Counted from the first letter of the stretch, positions 1 through 7,331 are shown. The stretch is 14,227 nt of DNA from Avoscillospira sp045580485 (GCA_045580485.1 JAZNNW010000119.1:1-14227), one strand, 5' to 3'. Notes: generated by a model from the sequence alone, not told the origin. A program made the numbers and translations.

Positions 1-768
1 CGCAAGATGCGTGAACTGGTGCAGTCCGGCAAGTATGGCCGTATCCGCCGCACCAACTGGCTGATTACCAACTGGTATCGTCCGCAGGCTTACTATGATT
101 CCGGCGACTGGCGTGCAACCTGGTCCGGAGAGGGCGGCGGCGTGCTGCTGAATCAGTGTCCGCATCAGCTGGACCTGTGGCAGTGGATCTGCGGTATGCC
201 TGTGAAGGTACAGGCACATCTGCACTACGGCAAGTGGCATGATATTGAGGTAGAAGACGATGTGACCGCCTATGTGGAATATGCCAACGGCGCCACCGGT
301 GTGTTCATTACCACCACCGGCGATGCTGCCGGCAGTAACCGTCTGGAAATTCAGATGGACAAGGCCAAGTTCGTAGTGGAGAACGACACTCTCACCGGCT
401 ACGAATTTGAGGTGGATGAGCCCACTTTCTCCAAAACCAACACCAAGCCCTTCGCCTCTCCTGCCAAGACCGAGATGGCCATTGAGACCGATGGGCAGAA
501 CCCCCAGCACTGGGGCGTTCTCAACGCATGGGCTGATGCCATTCTCCATGGCGGTAAAATGGTCGCCGACGGCACAGAGGGTATCAATGGTCTGATGCTC
601 TCCAATGCCATGCACCTGTCTTCTTTCCTCGGCAGGGCCGTAGAATTGCCCATTGACGAAGACCTGTATTACGAGGAATTGATGAAGCGTGTGGCAACTT
701 CCCGGGACAAAAAGGATGTCAAAACTGTTTTTGCCGACACCAGCAGTACCTATGCAGGCAGCAAATAA
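1..768 (+). CDS. Gfo/Idh/MocA family oxidoreductase, C-terminal part (5' end outside window)
   Basis: NAD(P)-dependent sugar or polyol dehydrogenase of the Gfo/Idh/MocA family. The reading frame is open from base 1, so the ATG at 7 is internal and the N-terminal Rossmann domain lies upstream of the window. About 255 residues are visible. Near visible residues 45-60 is the family signature GGGVLLNQCPHQLDLW: a Gly triplet followed by the conserved His and Asp (HxxD) of the active site. It is followed by the alternating beta-strand C-terminal substrate domain and a helical tail ending in a TAA stop. The family oxidises or reduces cyclic sugars, inositols and similar compounds; the substrate cannot be told from this half. 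A strong terminator follows immediately, so this is the last gene of its transcript. Family assignment is confident; specificity is unknown. Confidence 0.88.
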   Translation, partial: RKMRELVQSGKYGRIRRTNWLITNWYRPQAYYDSGDWRATWSGEGGGVLLNQCPHQLDLWQWICGMPVKVQAHLHYGKWHDIEVEDDVTAYVEYANGATGVFITTTGDAAGSNRLEIQMDKAKFVVENDTLTGYEFEVDEPTFSKTNTKPFASPAKTEMAIETDGQNPQHWGVLNAWADAILHGGKMVADGTEGINGLMLSNAMHLSSFLGRAVELPIDEDLYYEELMKRVATSRDKKDVKTVFADTSSTYAGSK

Positions 769-774
769 GCAAGG

Positions 775-806
775 AAAAAAGCCTTCCCCAACGGGAAGGC
801 TTTTTT
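775..806 (+). terminator. Rho-independent terminator of the oxidoreductase gene
   Basis: An 8-bp perfect stem, GCCTTCCC (781-788) with GGGAAGGC (793-800), has a CAAC loop and is followed by six T. An A-run (775-780) precedes the stem and could extend the pairing. It starts 6 bp after the stop codon at 766-768. Confidence 0.92.
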
Positions 807-807
807 C

Positions 808-836
808 TTGCTAAATTGTCCTTTTTGCGGTACTAT
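808..836 (+). promoter_or_regulatory. Candidate promoter for the YycH/YycI-like pair
   Basis: TTGCTA (808-813) and TACTAT (831-836) are spaced 17 bp apart, each matching four of six consensus sigma-A positions. This lies just after the upstream terminator and about 30 bp before the ATG at 867. An overlapping TATATA (834-839) is an alternative -10. The position is logical but the boxes are only fair. Confidence 0.4.
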
Positions 837-866
837 ATAACCATCTCAAAGAAAGGAGCGGCGGCC

Positions 867-2117
867 ATGAAACGATCCTGGCTGGAAGCAGCAAAGACCT
901 TGCTGATCGTCCTGTTGGTTATATCTCTCTTGTTCTTATTTGCAGCCTCCATCCCCAGGGATGTGGTTCGCAGTACGCCCTGGCTGTCCACGGTTCTGAA
1001 GCCCTTTGGCTCTCTGCTGGGTCTGCCTTCGGCAGAGCTGGCCTATGTAGGCGAAGCCCAATCGGTGCAGACTGCCGCACAGCCTTTGACTGTCTCCATT
1101 CAAAACGCCTCCGGGCGGTATACCGCCCAATGGAATTTCTCCGCTCTGGACACGGCCTATGAGACCCTTGGCGGTCTGCTGGGTCAGGCATTGGACACGG
1201 TGGAAACCTTCTCCGAAGTCCGGCAATTCCAGCTGACCCAGGCACTCTCCCGTCCCAGTGTCAGTTTTGACTATGGCTTTGCCCTGCCGGTCTCGTTGGT
1301 TGCCTCCTGGCTGGATGCGGAGGACCTTTTGTCCGAAACCGCCTCCATGTATATTCTGGCATTGGAGCAGGATACGGTTTGCCTGTATCTCTTTGGCGAC
1401 ACCTGCCAAAAAGCAGCCACGCAAGTGGATGCCGCCGAATTTTCCGCCCTGCTGGAGCAATTCCAGCCTGACGGCTCACAATTTGCTTTTGAGTCAGACA
1501 GCCATCTGGCACCTCTGAGCATTTTACCCGGTACCGTTCCCCGTCTGGTCGGAGCTGCAACAGAATCTCTGGCCGGTGTCCGCTATGTGGACGCTCTTGC
1601 CAACAATCTGGGTTTCAATCCTTATGATGCCGGTCGGTATACAGACAGCGCCGGTGTGACCCATTTCAGCGAAAGCGGCGGCAGCCTGCAGATCGGTGCC
1701 GACGGCACCGTCCGTTTCCTGGCCTCCACCGCCAGAATCACCGCTCCTGGCAGCAGCATGGAGACCCTGGTGGAGACCGCCCGTTCCCTGCTCAATCTGG
1801 CAGTGGACACTTCCGGTTCTTCCGCACGGCTGTACCTTTCCGATTTTGCGCAGGCAGAAGATCAGACGGTCTGCACCTTTGACTATGTGCTCCGGGGCGT
1901 GCCTGTCCGCTGGTCGGAAGGGCCTGCCGCCACCGTGGTTTTCAAAGGACAAACGGTTACCGAATTGACCGTAAGAGCCGTGACTTTTACCTTCAACGAT
2001 CAGCTGCAGCATCTGCTGCCGGCAGCACAGACCGCTGCCATCCTGCCCAAGGACGGCAGTCTGCAGCTACAATACCATGTTTCCGGCAGTGATGTCACTG
2101 CCGGCTGGGCAAAATAA
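867..2117 (+). CDS. YycH-like membrane-anchored regulator
   Basis: Predicted 416-residue protein with a short basic N-terminus, one membrane segment at about residues 10-28 and a large extracytoplasmic part. The ATG at 867 is chosen because AAAGGAG (852-858) sits 8 bp before it. The in-frame TTG at 816 has no ribosome site and would begin inside the promoter region. The extracytoplasmic part has the pattern of YycH domains: a strand with a QNASGRY turn, a helix of the type 'ALDTAYETLGGLLGQAL', and then 'FDYGFALPVSLVASWL'. In Bacillus, YycH (about 455 residues) with YycI binds the WalK histidine kinase at the membrane and restrains its control of cell-wall hydrolases. The next gene begins 22 bp downstream and resembles YycI, and the H-then-I order supports the call. 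The assignment rests on pattern, topology, length and order, not on an alignment. Unlike in Bacillus, no walR/walK is adjacent. Confidence 0.55.
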   Translation: MKRSWLEAAKTLLIVLLVISLLFLFAASIPRDVVRSTPWLSTVLKPFGSLLGLPSAELAYVGEAQSVQTAAQPLTVSIQNASGRYTAQWNFSALDTAYETLGGLLGQALDTVETFSEVRQFQLTQALSRPSVSFDYGFALPVSLVASWLDAEDLLSETASMYILALEQDTVCLYLFGDTCQKAATQVDAAEFSALLEQFQPDGSQFAFESDSHLAPLSILPGTVPRLVGAATESLAGVRYVDALANNLGFNPYDAGRYTDSAGVTHFSESGGSLQIGADGTVRFLASTARITAPGSSMETLVETARSLLNLAVDTSGSSARLYLSDFAQAEDQTVCTFDYVLRGVPVRWSEGPAATVVFKGQTVTELTVRAVTFTFNDQLQHLLPAAQTAAILPKDGSLQLQYHVSGSDVTAGWAK

Positions 2118-2125
2118 TCTCAAGC

Positions 2126-2142
2126 AAGGAGGTGTTCTCTTG
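2126..2142 (+). promoter_or_regulatory. Ribosome site deciding a TTG start (YycI-like gene)
   Basis: AAGGAGG (2126-2132) is followed 7 bp later by TTG (2140-2142). The in-frame ATG at 2077 lies inside the preceding gene and has no ribosome site. The TTG start places the basic residues and the membrane segment directly at the N-terminus. Confidence 0.8.
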
Positions 2143-2976
2143 CCTGCTCCCAAGCTGAAAAATCTGACCATTCTCATTCTTCTGCTGGCCAATCTGATGC
2201 TGGCCATTGTGGTATTTCCAAACCGTGCCGGTATCCGGCAGGAAGAGGATGCCCTTCGTCAATCCCTCTGCGACCTCTATTCGGCTCAGGAAATCACCCT
2301 TGTGCCGGAAACCATCCCCGACACCACACCTCTGTATGTGCTGGAGCTGAAGGAAAACCCCGACAGTGATCTGCAGGCCGCCGCTGCCCTTCTGGGTCAG
2401 CAGCTTCTGGTAGAAGACGATTCCACCCGTTATGTCAGCTCCTATCGTTCTGCCATCGGACAATGCTCCATCAGCCGCAGCGGTGATTTCTCCGCCGCCT
2501 TCTCAGAGCCGATGCCTGTCCAGGATATCCATCGTGCCAGCCGCAAGCTGCTGAAGGATATGGGCTTTTCCCATCTGCCTCTGGCGGAGGCCCATCCCAT
2601 GCAGGAAAATGTCTGTACCGTCACCGCCATCCAGACCGTTCTGGATATGCCCGTTTTCTCCAACGGCCTTACCCTCACCTGGTCGGATCACAGTCTCATT
2701 TCTCTCAACGGTGTATTCTTTACAGGTGCAGACACCCTTGCCCGAGTCAGTGACAGCGCCTGCATCTCTGCTGCCGATGCTCTGGTCTCTTTTCTGGATG
2801 CCCGATATGGGCTGGGCTGGGTAGGCAGCGAAATCATCGCCCTCCGTCAGGGCTATGTCCGCTCGGAAACTGCAGCCGCCACCACTGTCCGTCTGACACC
2901 CGTTTGGCAGTTGGAAACCGACACCGGCACCTTCCACATCCACGGCATGACCGGCGATGTGACGCCCATCACATAA
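2140..2976 (+). CDS. YycI-like membrane-anchored regulator
   Basis: Predicted 278-residue protein, very close to the roughly 280 residues of Bacillus YycI. The short N-terminus MPAPKLKNL is followed by one membrane segment (residues 8-26) and an extracytoplasmic domain. The C-terminal half follows the YycI plan. A strand with 'TWSDHSLISLNGVFF' is followed by 'ISAADALVSFLD', where a helix begins. Then comes 'IIALRQGYVR' and a terminal block with 'LTPVWQLETDTGTFHIHGMTGDV', a PepSY-like strand pattern with the typical P-x-W and x-tG-x-V positions. YycI acts with YycH to hold WalK in check in Bacilli and Staphylococcus. It is co-transcribed with the preceding gene (22-bp gap) and translation begins at TTG. 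The same caution applies: homology is inferred from pattern and operon order. An alternative is a generic PepSY-like regulator. Confidence 0.55.
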   Translation: MPAPKLKNLTILILLLANLMLAIVVFPNRAGIRQEEDALRQSLCDLYSAQEITLVPETIPDTTPLYVLELKENPDSDLQAAAALLGQQLLVEDDSTRYVSSYRSAIGQCSISRSGDFSAAFSEPMPVQDIHRASRKLLKDMGFSHLPLAEAHPMQENVCTVTAIQTVLDMPVFSNGLTLTWSDHSLISLNGVFFTGADTLARVSDSACISAADALVSFLDARYGLGWVGSEIIALRQGYVRSETAAATTVRLTPVWQLETDTGTFHIHGMTGDVTPIT

Positions 2977-3007
2977 AAGAAGCACTCCTTGTGGAGTGCT
3001 TCTTTTT
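2975..3007. terminator. Bidirectional terminator between convergent genes
   Basis: A 10-bp perfect stem, GAAGCACTCC (2979-2988) with GGAGTGCTTC (2993-3002), has a TTGT loop. There is a T-run on its right (3003-3007) and an A-run on its left (2975-2978), so it can end transcription from both sides. The stop codons of the flanking genes (2974-2976 and 3006-3008) run into the two tracts. Confidence 0.9.
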
Positions 3008-3938
3008 ATTTTCGATAACCTTTTTTGAAATCCACCTGATTGAGCAGTTCTTCGTTATTCAGATACCGCCGGAGGTTTTCTGCCGCCAGACGGTAGATCT
3101 TATCCTCTATGGCATCCACATGACCGAAGCTGGCACCGGAAATATGGGGTGTCAAAATCACATTTTCCATGGCCCATAGAGGACTGTCCGCAGGCAGAGG
3201 CTCCGGGTCGGTCACATCCAGACCGCAGCCGCCTAAGTGTCCCTCCAGCAGCACCGTTTCCAGCGCCTTCGTATCAATAAGACTGCCTCTGCCGCAGTTG
3301 AGCAGCAGTGCTGTGGGCTTCATAGACCGCAGCCGTTCCTCGTTGAGCAGTCTTTTTGTCTGCTCCGTTCCCGGCAGGCAGCATGCCACGATATCTGCCA
3401 TAGGCAGCAGCTGATCCAGATCTTCCATGGCATGGATCTCATCAAATTCTTCCATGTCTTTTTTGATCCGACGGATACCGATGATCTTACAGTCAAAGCC
3501 TCGCAGCCGTTTCGCCAGAGCAGTACCGATATCACCGGTGCCCAAAACCAGTACGGTTTTTCCTTCCAGCGTATCCTCTTTCCAGCAGCTGTCCCACTGA
3601 TGCTGTGCCTGCAGGCGGCCGTAATGCCGCAGTTGCCGGTACAATGTCAGAATGCAGGCGATCATATGCTCGGCGATGGCGGCACCATAGGCACCGGAAC
3701 CGTTGGTCATCACCGCATCCAGAGGAAGATCGGACTTCTTGTAGCGATCCACCCCCGCCCAGACCAGATGAAACCAGCGAAGGTTCTTCATATTTTTCAA
3801 TTCTTCCGGTGCCAGATCACCGATGACCACCTGGGCGTTTTCATCGATCCCTGTGACCAGTTCACACCGGCCTCCTGCGGCTGCCAGGAGCATTGCCCGA
3901 TGACGGTTTTTCATCGGGGTCGTAACACAAACTCTCAT
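3006..3938 (-). CDS. D-2-hydroxyacid dehydrogenase, NAD(P)-binding
   Basis: Predicted 310-residue member of the D-isomer-specific 2-hydroxyacid dehydrogenase family, which interconverts 2-oxoacids and D-2-hydroxyacids in the cytoplasm. The dinucleotide motif GTGDIG is at residues 133-138. The catalytic trio is present: Arg217 in NCGRGSLID, Glu246 in DPEPLP and His265 in TPHISG. The length fits the family (about 310-330). The start at 3938 is chosen because GGAGG lies 4 nt before it and because its ATG overlaps the TGA of the upstream gene (ATGA, 3935-3938). A longer frame reaching 4028 would overlap that gene by about 30 codons. At the end of the second Rossmann strand (IIGIRR, about 153-157) the acidic residue typical of NAD-specific enzymes is replaced by arginines, which suggests NADP(H) preference; this is inference. 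Substrate is unknown; glyoxylate/hydroxypyruvate-type reduction is possible. It is the last gene of a three-gene operon. Confidence 0.9.
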   Translation of the reverse strand: MRVCVTTPMKNRHRAMLLAAAGGRCELVTGIDENAQVVIGDLAPEELKNMKNLRWFHLVWAGVDRYKKSDLPLDAVMTNGSGAYGAAIAEHMIACILTLYRQLRHYGRLQAQHQWDSCWKEDTLEGKTVLVLGTGDIGTALAKRLRGFDCKIIGIRRIKKDMEEFDEIHAMEDLDQLLPMADIVACCLPGTEQTKRLLNEERLRSMKPTALLLNCGRGSLIDTKALETVLLEGHLGGCGLDVTDPEPLPADSPLWAMENVILTPHISGASFGHVDAIEDKIYRLAAENLRRYLNNEELLNQVDFKKGYRK

Positions 3939-4534
3939 GCTTCCTCCGGGTCCGGCAGATCCACCACAATGGGCGCATGCTCCAAAGCAGGCAGGAGCTT
4001 TTCCAGCAGATCCTGCCGGGACAGGCACAGGGTGGAGGTGCTGATACAGGGATGGCAGGACACAAATTCGCCCTCATAGATGGGCTTATCCATGACCAGC
4101 TGCACCTTTTTCTCCTTGTCATTCATGAGTCCAAGGACAGTGACAGAACCGGGATGGACGCCCAGCAGTTCCACCATATCCTCTTCCCCGGCAAAGCTGA
4201 GGCGGGAGACCTCCAGCTGCTTGGAAAGATCCTTGGTCTTAAAGACCTTGTCGCCCTCCATCATCAGCATATAATACTGGGTCTTCTGCCGGTTGCAGAG
4301 AAACAGATTTTTGCACACAGGCCAGCCCAGCACCTGCTCCACTTCGTGACAGGCCTCGATGGTGTCGGCATGGCTGTGATCCACACGGCTGTATACAATT
4401 CCGAGGCTGTCCAGCAGATCATAGCAGGCCAGCTCCGCAGGGATGCGGTTCACGGGATCGGCAGCGGTGCCTGCACCGGTATTCCGCACCGGTCTGCCCA
4501 GATATTTCTGCCGATCAATATAAAAAGCTTCCAT
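3935..4534 (-). CDS. ProX/YbaK-family aminoacyl-tRNA deacylase (prolyl-tRNA editing type)
   Basis: Predicted 199-residue protein of the YbaK/ProX trans-editing family, which hydrolyses mischarged tRNA (classically Ala- or Cys-tRNAPro) in the cytoplasm. Visible signatures are the conserved Lys-Asn in 'CKNLFLCN' (Lys75, Asn76), the loop 'GVHPGSVTVLGLMND' (125-139) typical of the ProXp-ala/PrdX branch, and a late His-Pro (161-162). About 30 extra N-terminal residues precede the domain. The segment after His-Pro reads CISTST, whereas relatives usually carry an Asn/Thr-rich stretch, so substrate may differ. The ATG at 4534 has AAGGA 8 nt upstream. It lies 5 bp after the LCP gene stop and overlaps the dehydrogenase start by 4 bp, so translation is probably coupled. 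The family call is firm; the exact misacylated tRNA is not known. Confidence 0.85.
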   Translation of the reverse strand: MEAFYIDRQKYLGRPVRNTGAGTAADPVNRIPAELACYDLLDSLGIVYSRVDHSHADTIEACHEVEQVLGWPVCKNLFLCNRQKTQYYMLMMEGDKVFKTKDLSKQLEVSRLSFAGEEDMVELLGVHPGSVTVLGLMNDKEKKVQLVMDKPIYEGEFVSCHPCISTSTLCLSRQDLLEKLLPALEHAPIVVDLPDPEEA

Positions 4535-4539
4535 AACGA

Positions 4540-5835
4540 TTATCCTTGTCTGATATTGAGATGTTCCGGCGTCACAGCCGTTTCATAGGGATTGCAGTAG
4601 GTGTTGACCGTCTGTGCCACCAGCTGGGGGTCCAGCACATAATAGGAGCCTCCCAGATCCTTGGGCGTACCGGGCAAAGTTGCCGTCTGCACCTGACGCA
4701 GATCGCAGACCAGCGCCGCCTCTGCCAGCCACAGATAATTGGCAACGGTCAGACTGGAGTCCGTGTGCTCCATGAGGATGTTCAGCAGCTGAGGGGATTT
4801 GGTCACACCTTCGAAGCTGACCATCTGCTCCACCAGAGCCGAAAGCAGATCTCTCTGAACGGAGATCCGACCCAGATCCGCATCGGCATAGCCGGAACGG
4901 AACCGGACAACGCCCATAGCCTGCTGACCATCGAGGGTCTGCAAACCGGCCTTCAGATCGATATAGAGATCCTGCGCCGGGTCGTTATAGAACATATCCA
5001 CAGGCACATGGAATTTCACGCCGCCCAGCTGATCCACCAGTTCCACAAAGGCCTCCAGACGGATGAGCATATAGCCGTCGGGACGGAAACCGATGCACTC
5101 TGCCACTCGGGTCATGAGCATTTCAATGCCTTCCGCACCGCCGTTGTTGGCAGCATAGACTGTGTTGATTTTGGGGACAGAATAGCCGCCGTTGACCAGT
5201 GTATCTCTGGGAATACTCACCAGAGACAAACTGCCCTTCGACCGATCCACTGTCAGAAGCATAAGGGTATCGGTACGCAGACCGTCCTGATCTGTACCGG
5301 CAAGCAAGATGGTGGAAACACCGCTTCTTCTTGCACCCAGACCGGTTTCTGCCACAGGCTGCCTGGGCAGAATGAAAACTGCAGCTGCCAAAGCCATCAG
5401 TGCCAGCACCAGCAGCACGATGACAAAATTGCGGAAGCCGTGGCGCTTTTTCTCTTTGGGTTCTTCCTCCTGCTCGGAAACTGTAAGGGGTGTCTCTCTG
5501 TGGTCCTGGGCGTAGAGCCACTCGGCATAGGCCTGCTCCTGATTCTGCTGGAGCTTTGCCACATGCTTGGGCAGCTTCTGGGTCTTGGTCCAATGGGAAT
5601 GGGATTCCTGCTGCACCTCCACAGGAGCAGGCGCTTCTTCCACAAAATCTTCACCCAGATAAGGGGTCAGATCGGGCAATTCCTCTTCCGGCAATGCCGG
5701 TTCGCCCTCAAATTCTTCCCCCAGAAAGTCGGTCAGATCCGGCAGCTCCTCCGCCGCCGTTTCTTCATCATCGATCAAATTGTGAATATCATCTATGAGA
5801 TTATCAATTTCTTGATTCAGTTCGTCCATGCCCAT
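4540..5835 (-). CDS. LytR-CpsA-Psr (LCP) family cell-wall polymer transferase
   Basis: Predicted 431-residue type II membrane protein. LCP enzymes transfer undecaprenyl-linked glycopolymers (teichoic acids, capsule) onto peptidoglycan outside the membrane. Residues 1-133 are an unusually long acidic cytoplasmic region. One membrane segment follows at about 134-157, then the LCP domain from about 173 to 340 with 'STILLAGTDQDGLRTDTLML', 'SIPRDT', 'KINTVYAANNGG' and the arginine cluster 'VRFRSGYADADLGRISVQR', which contacts the lipid pyrophosphate in known structures. A C-terminal extension of about 90 residues follows. The ATG at 5835 is chosen because GGAGG lies 7 nt before it. The frame is open to 5922, but that extension would cover the promoter. 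The cytoplasmic region contains the motif EELPDLT-x2-LGE-x-F twice (29-42 and 51-64). First gene of a three-gene operon. Confidence 0.93.
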   Translation of the reverse strand: MGMDELNQEIDNLIDDIHNLIDDEETAAEELPDLTDFLGEEFEGEPALPEEELPDLTPYLGEDFVEEAPAPVEVQQESHSHWTKTQKLPKHVAKLQQNQEQAYAEWLYAQDHRETPLTVSEQEEEPKEKKRHGFRNFVIVLLVLALMALAAAVFILPRQPVAETGLGARRSGVSTILLAGTDQDGLRTDTLMLLTVDRSKGSLSLVSIPRDTLVNGGYSVPKINTVYAANNGGAEGIEMLMTRVAECIGFRPDGYMLIRLEAFVELVDQLGGVKFHVPVDMFYNDPAQDLYIDLKAGLQTLDGQQAMGVVRFRSGYADADLGRISVQRDLLSALVEQMVSFEGVTKSPQLLNILMEHTDSSLTVANYLWLAEAALVCDLRQVQTATLPGTPKDLGGSYYVLDPQLVAQTVNTYCNPYETAVTPEHLNIRQG

Positions 5836-5867
5836 GGGTATCCCTCCCTGTTTATGGTTCACATAAT

Positions 5868-5896
5868 ATTGTACAAAAAATGTCGCATCTTGTAAA
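5868..5896 (-). promoter_or_regulatory. Promoter of the LCP-ProX-dehydrogenase operon
   Basis: Read on the minus strand: TTTACA (5896-5891), 17 bp, TACAAT (5873-5868). Each box matches five of six sigma-A consensus positions, with ideal spacing, and the -10 lies about 33 bp upstream of the LCP start codon at 5835. Confidence 0.75.
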
Positions 5897-5905
5897 GAGG
5901 TCAGA

Positions 5906-5934
5906 TTGTGAAAACAGGACAAATGTGGTATAAT
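5906..5934 (+). promoter_or_regulatory. Promoter of the M20-GDPD-acetyltransferase operon
   Basis: TTGTGA (5906-5911), 17 bp, then a perfect TATAAT (5929-5934) preceded by an extended -10 TGG (5926-5928). It lies about 33 bp before the ATG at 5967. Its -35 is only 9 bp from the -35 of the divergent LCP promoter. Confidence 0.82.
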
Positions 5935-5966
5935 CAGTCTATAAAAACATAAAAGGAGACGATTTC

Positions 5967-7331
5967 ATGCGCTATGAAAAGCAGCTGAACCTCATAGATG
6001 AAAACAAAGAGCTCTTCTTTTCGGTTTCCGATTCCCTGTGGGATCATCCGGAAACATCTTTTGAAGAATACCATGCCGCCCGTCTGCTGACGGAGGTTCT
6101 GGAAAAACAGGGCTTTCAGGTTACACGGAACATTTCCGGCATCCCCACGGCTTTCACTGCCACCTATGGCGAAGGTAAACCCAGTCTCGGTATTCTGGCA
6201 GAATACGACGGTCTTGCCGGTATGAGCCAGGAAGCCTGTGCCACAGAGAAAAAGCCCATCCCCGGCAAGGACAACAACCACTCCTGCGGACATAATCTCT
6301 TCGCCGGCGGCTCTCTTGCCGCAGCGCTGGCCGTAAAGGCCTATATCGAAGAAACAGGTACGGGCAAAATCACCCTTTTCGGCTGTCCTGCAGAAGAAGG
6401 CGGCGGCGGAAAGGTCTTTATGGCCCGTGACGGTGTATTCAACAATGTGGACGCCATCGTCAGCTGGCACCCGGAGAGCATGTACATGGTGCGTACCCGT
6501 CCTGCTCTGGCCAATGTGAAAGTAGACTACACCTTTGAGGGTATCGCCGCCCACGCCGGTGCCAACCCCGATGCAGGCAGAAGTGCGCTGGATGCGGTGG
6601 AACTGATGAACATCGGTGCCAACTTCCTGCGGGAACATATGCCTCTGACAGCCCGTGTCCACTATGCCATTCTGGATGCCGGCGGCACCGCTCCCAATAT
6701 CGTCCAGTCTCATGCGGTGGTAAAGTACTTGATCCGCGCCACGGATTCCGAAGGTGTCCGGGAGCTTCACAAGCGAATCGACAAGATCGCAGAGGGTGCC
6801 GCGCTCATGACGGAGACCTCCGTCACCTCCCGGGTGACCTGCGCCTATTCCAATCTCATTACCATCCCCACTTTGCAGGCAGTGGCCAATGAAGCCATGC
6901 ACGATATTCCCCTTCCCGTTCCCACAGAAGAGGAATTGGTCTTTGGCAAAGCCCTGCAATCAACCATGAAACTGACGGAAGCTCAGAAAAACCTGCCGCC
7001 CTTCCCCACAGCTGTGCTGGACCCCGCGCCTCCCGTTGCTCACGGCGGTTCCACCGATACGGCCGATGTCAGCTGGAACTGTCCCACAGTGCAGATGCAC
7101 ATCGGCACATGGGTTCTGGGCACCCCCGGTCATAGCTGGCAGTCTGCCTCCCAGTGCCGGGGCTCCTATGCAAAAAAGGCCATGCTCTATGCAGGAAAGG
7201 CCGTAGCCGCCACTCTGCTCCGCCTGATGGAAAACCCGTCCCTGATCCAGCAGGCAAGGGCGGAACACAAAGAAAAAACCGCCGGTGGCTACATCTGTGC
7301 CCTGCCTGCGGATCTGAAACCGGAGGTATAA
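5967..7331 (+). CDS. M20 family amidohydrolase (AbgB-like metallopeptidase)
   Basis: Predicted 454-residue cytoplasmic metal-dependent amidohydrolase of the M20 peptidase group, closest in pattern to AbgB, which cleaves p-aminobenzoyl-glutamate (AbgB is about 480 residues). Metal-site features are visible: HSCGHN (105-110), where Cys107 and His109 fit the M20D-type ligand set; PAEE (141-144) with the catalytic/ligand glutamates; SWHPE with His168; and a late GTPGHSW with His389. The inserted dimerisation domain begins near 'AAHAGANPDAGRSALDAVELMN' (about 195-215; His196 is typical). The sequence GGSTDTADVSW (360-370) is typical of this subfamily. The ATG at 5967 has AAAGGAG 8 bp upstream. First gene of a three-gene operon; the next gene starts 3 bp after its stop. 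The substrate (an N-acyl amino acid, dipeptide or aryl-glutamate) cannot be fixed from sequence. Confidence 0.9.
   Translation: MRYEKQLNLIDENKELFFSVSDSLWDHPETSFEEYHAARLLTEVLEKQGFQVTRNISGIPTAFTATYGEGKPSLGILAEYDGLAGMSQEACATEKKPIPGKDNNHSCGHNLFAGGSLAAALAVKAYIEETGTGKITLFGCPAEEGGGGKVFMARDGVFNNVDAIVSWHPESMYMVRTRPALANVKVDYTFEGIAAHAGANPDAGRSALDAVELMNIGANFLREHMPLTARVHYAILDAGGTAPNIVQSHAVVKYLIRATDSEGVRELHKRIDKIAEGAALMTETSVTSRVTCAYSNLITIPTLQAVANEAMHDIPLPVPTEEELVFGKALQSTMKLTEAQKNLPPFPTAVLDPAPPVAHGGSTDTADVSWNCPTVQMHIGTWVLGTPGHSWQSASQCRGSYAKKAMLYAGKAVAATLLRLMENPSLIQQARAEHKEKTAGGYICALPADLKPEV

Noticed and set aside
3237..4588. Plus-strand frames 3237-4079 and 3977-4588 opposite the dehydrogenase and ProX genes
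   Set aside because: They are shadows of two well-supported minus-strand genes, and no promoter or ribosome site precedes them.
5644..5749. CRISPR-like or tandem DNA repeat in the LCP gene
   Set aside because: Only two diverged copies, in frame within a coding sequence; it is a protein-level duplication, not an array.
4546..5895. Open frame of 449 codons on the plus strand opposite the LCP gene
   Set aside because: It is antisense to a clear LCP protein, rich in His, Gln, Ile and Cys without domain pattern, and lacks a ribosome site; it is a shadow of biased codon use.
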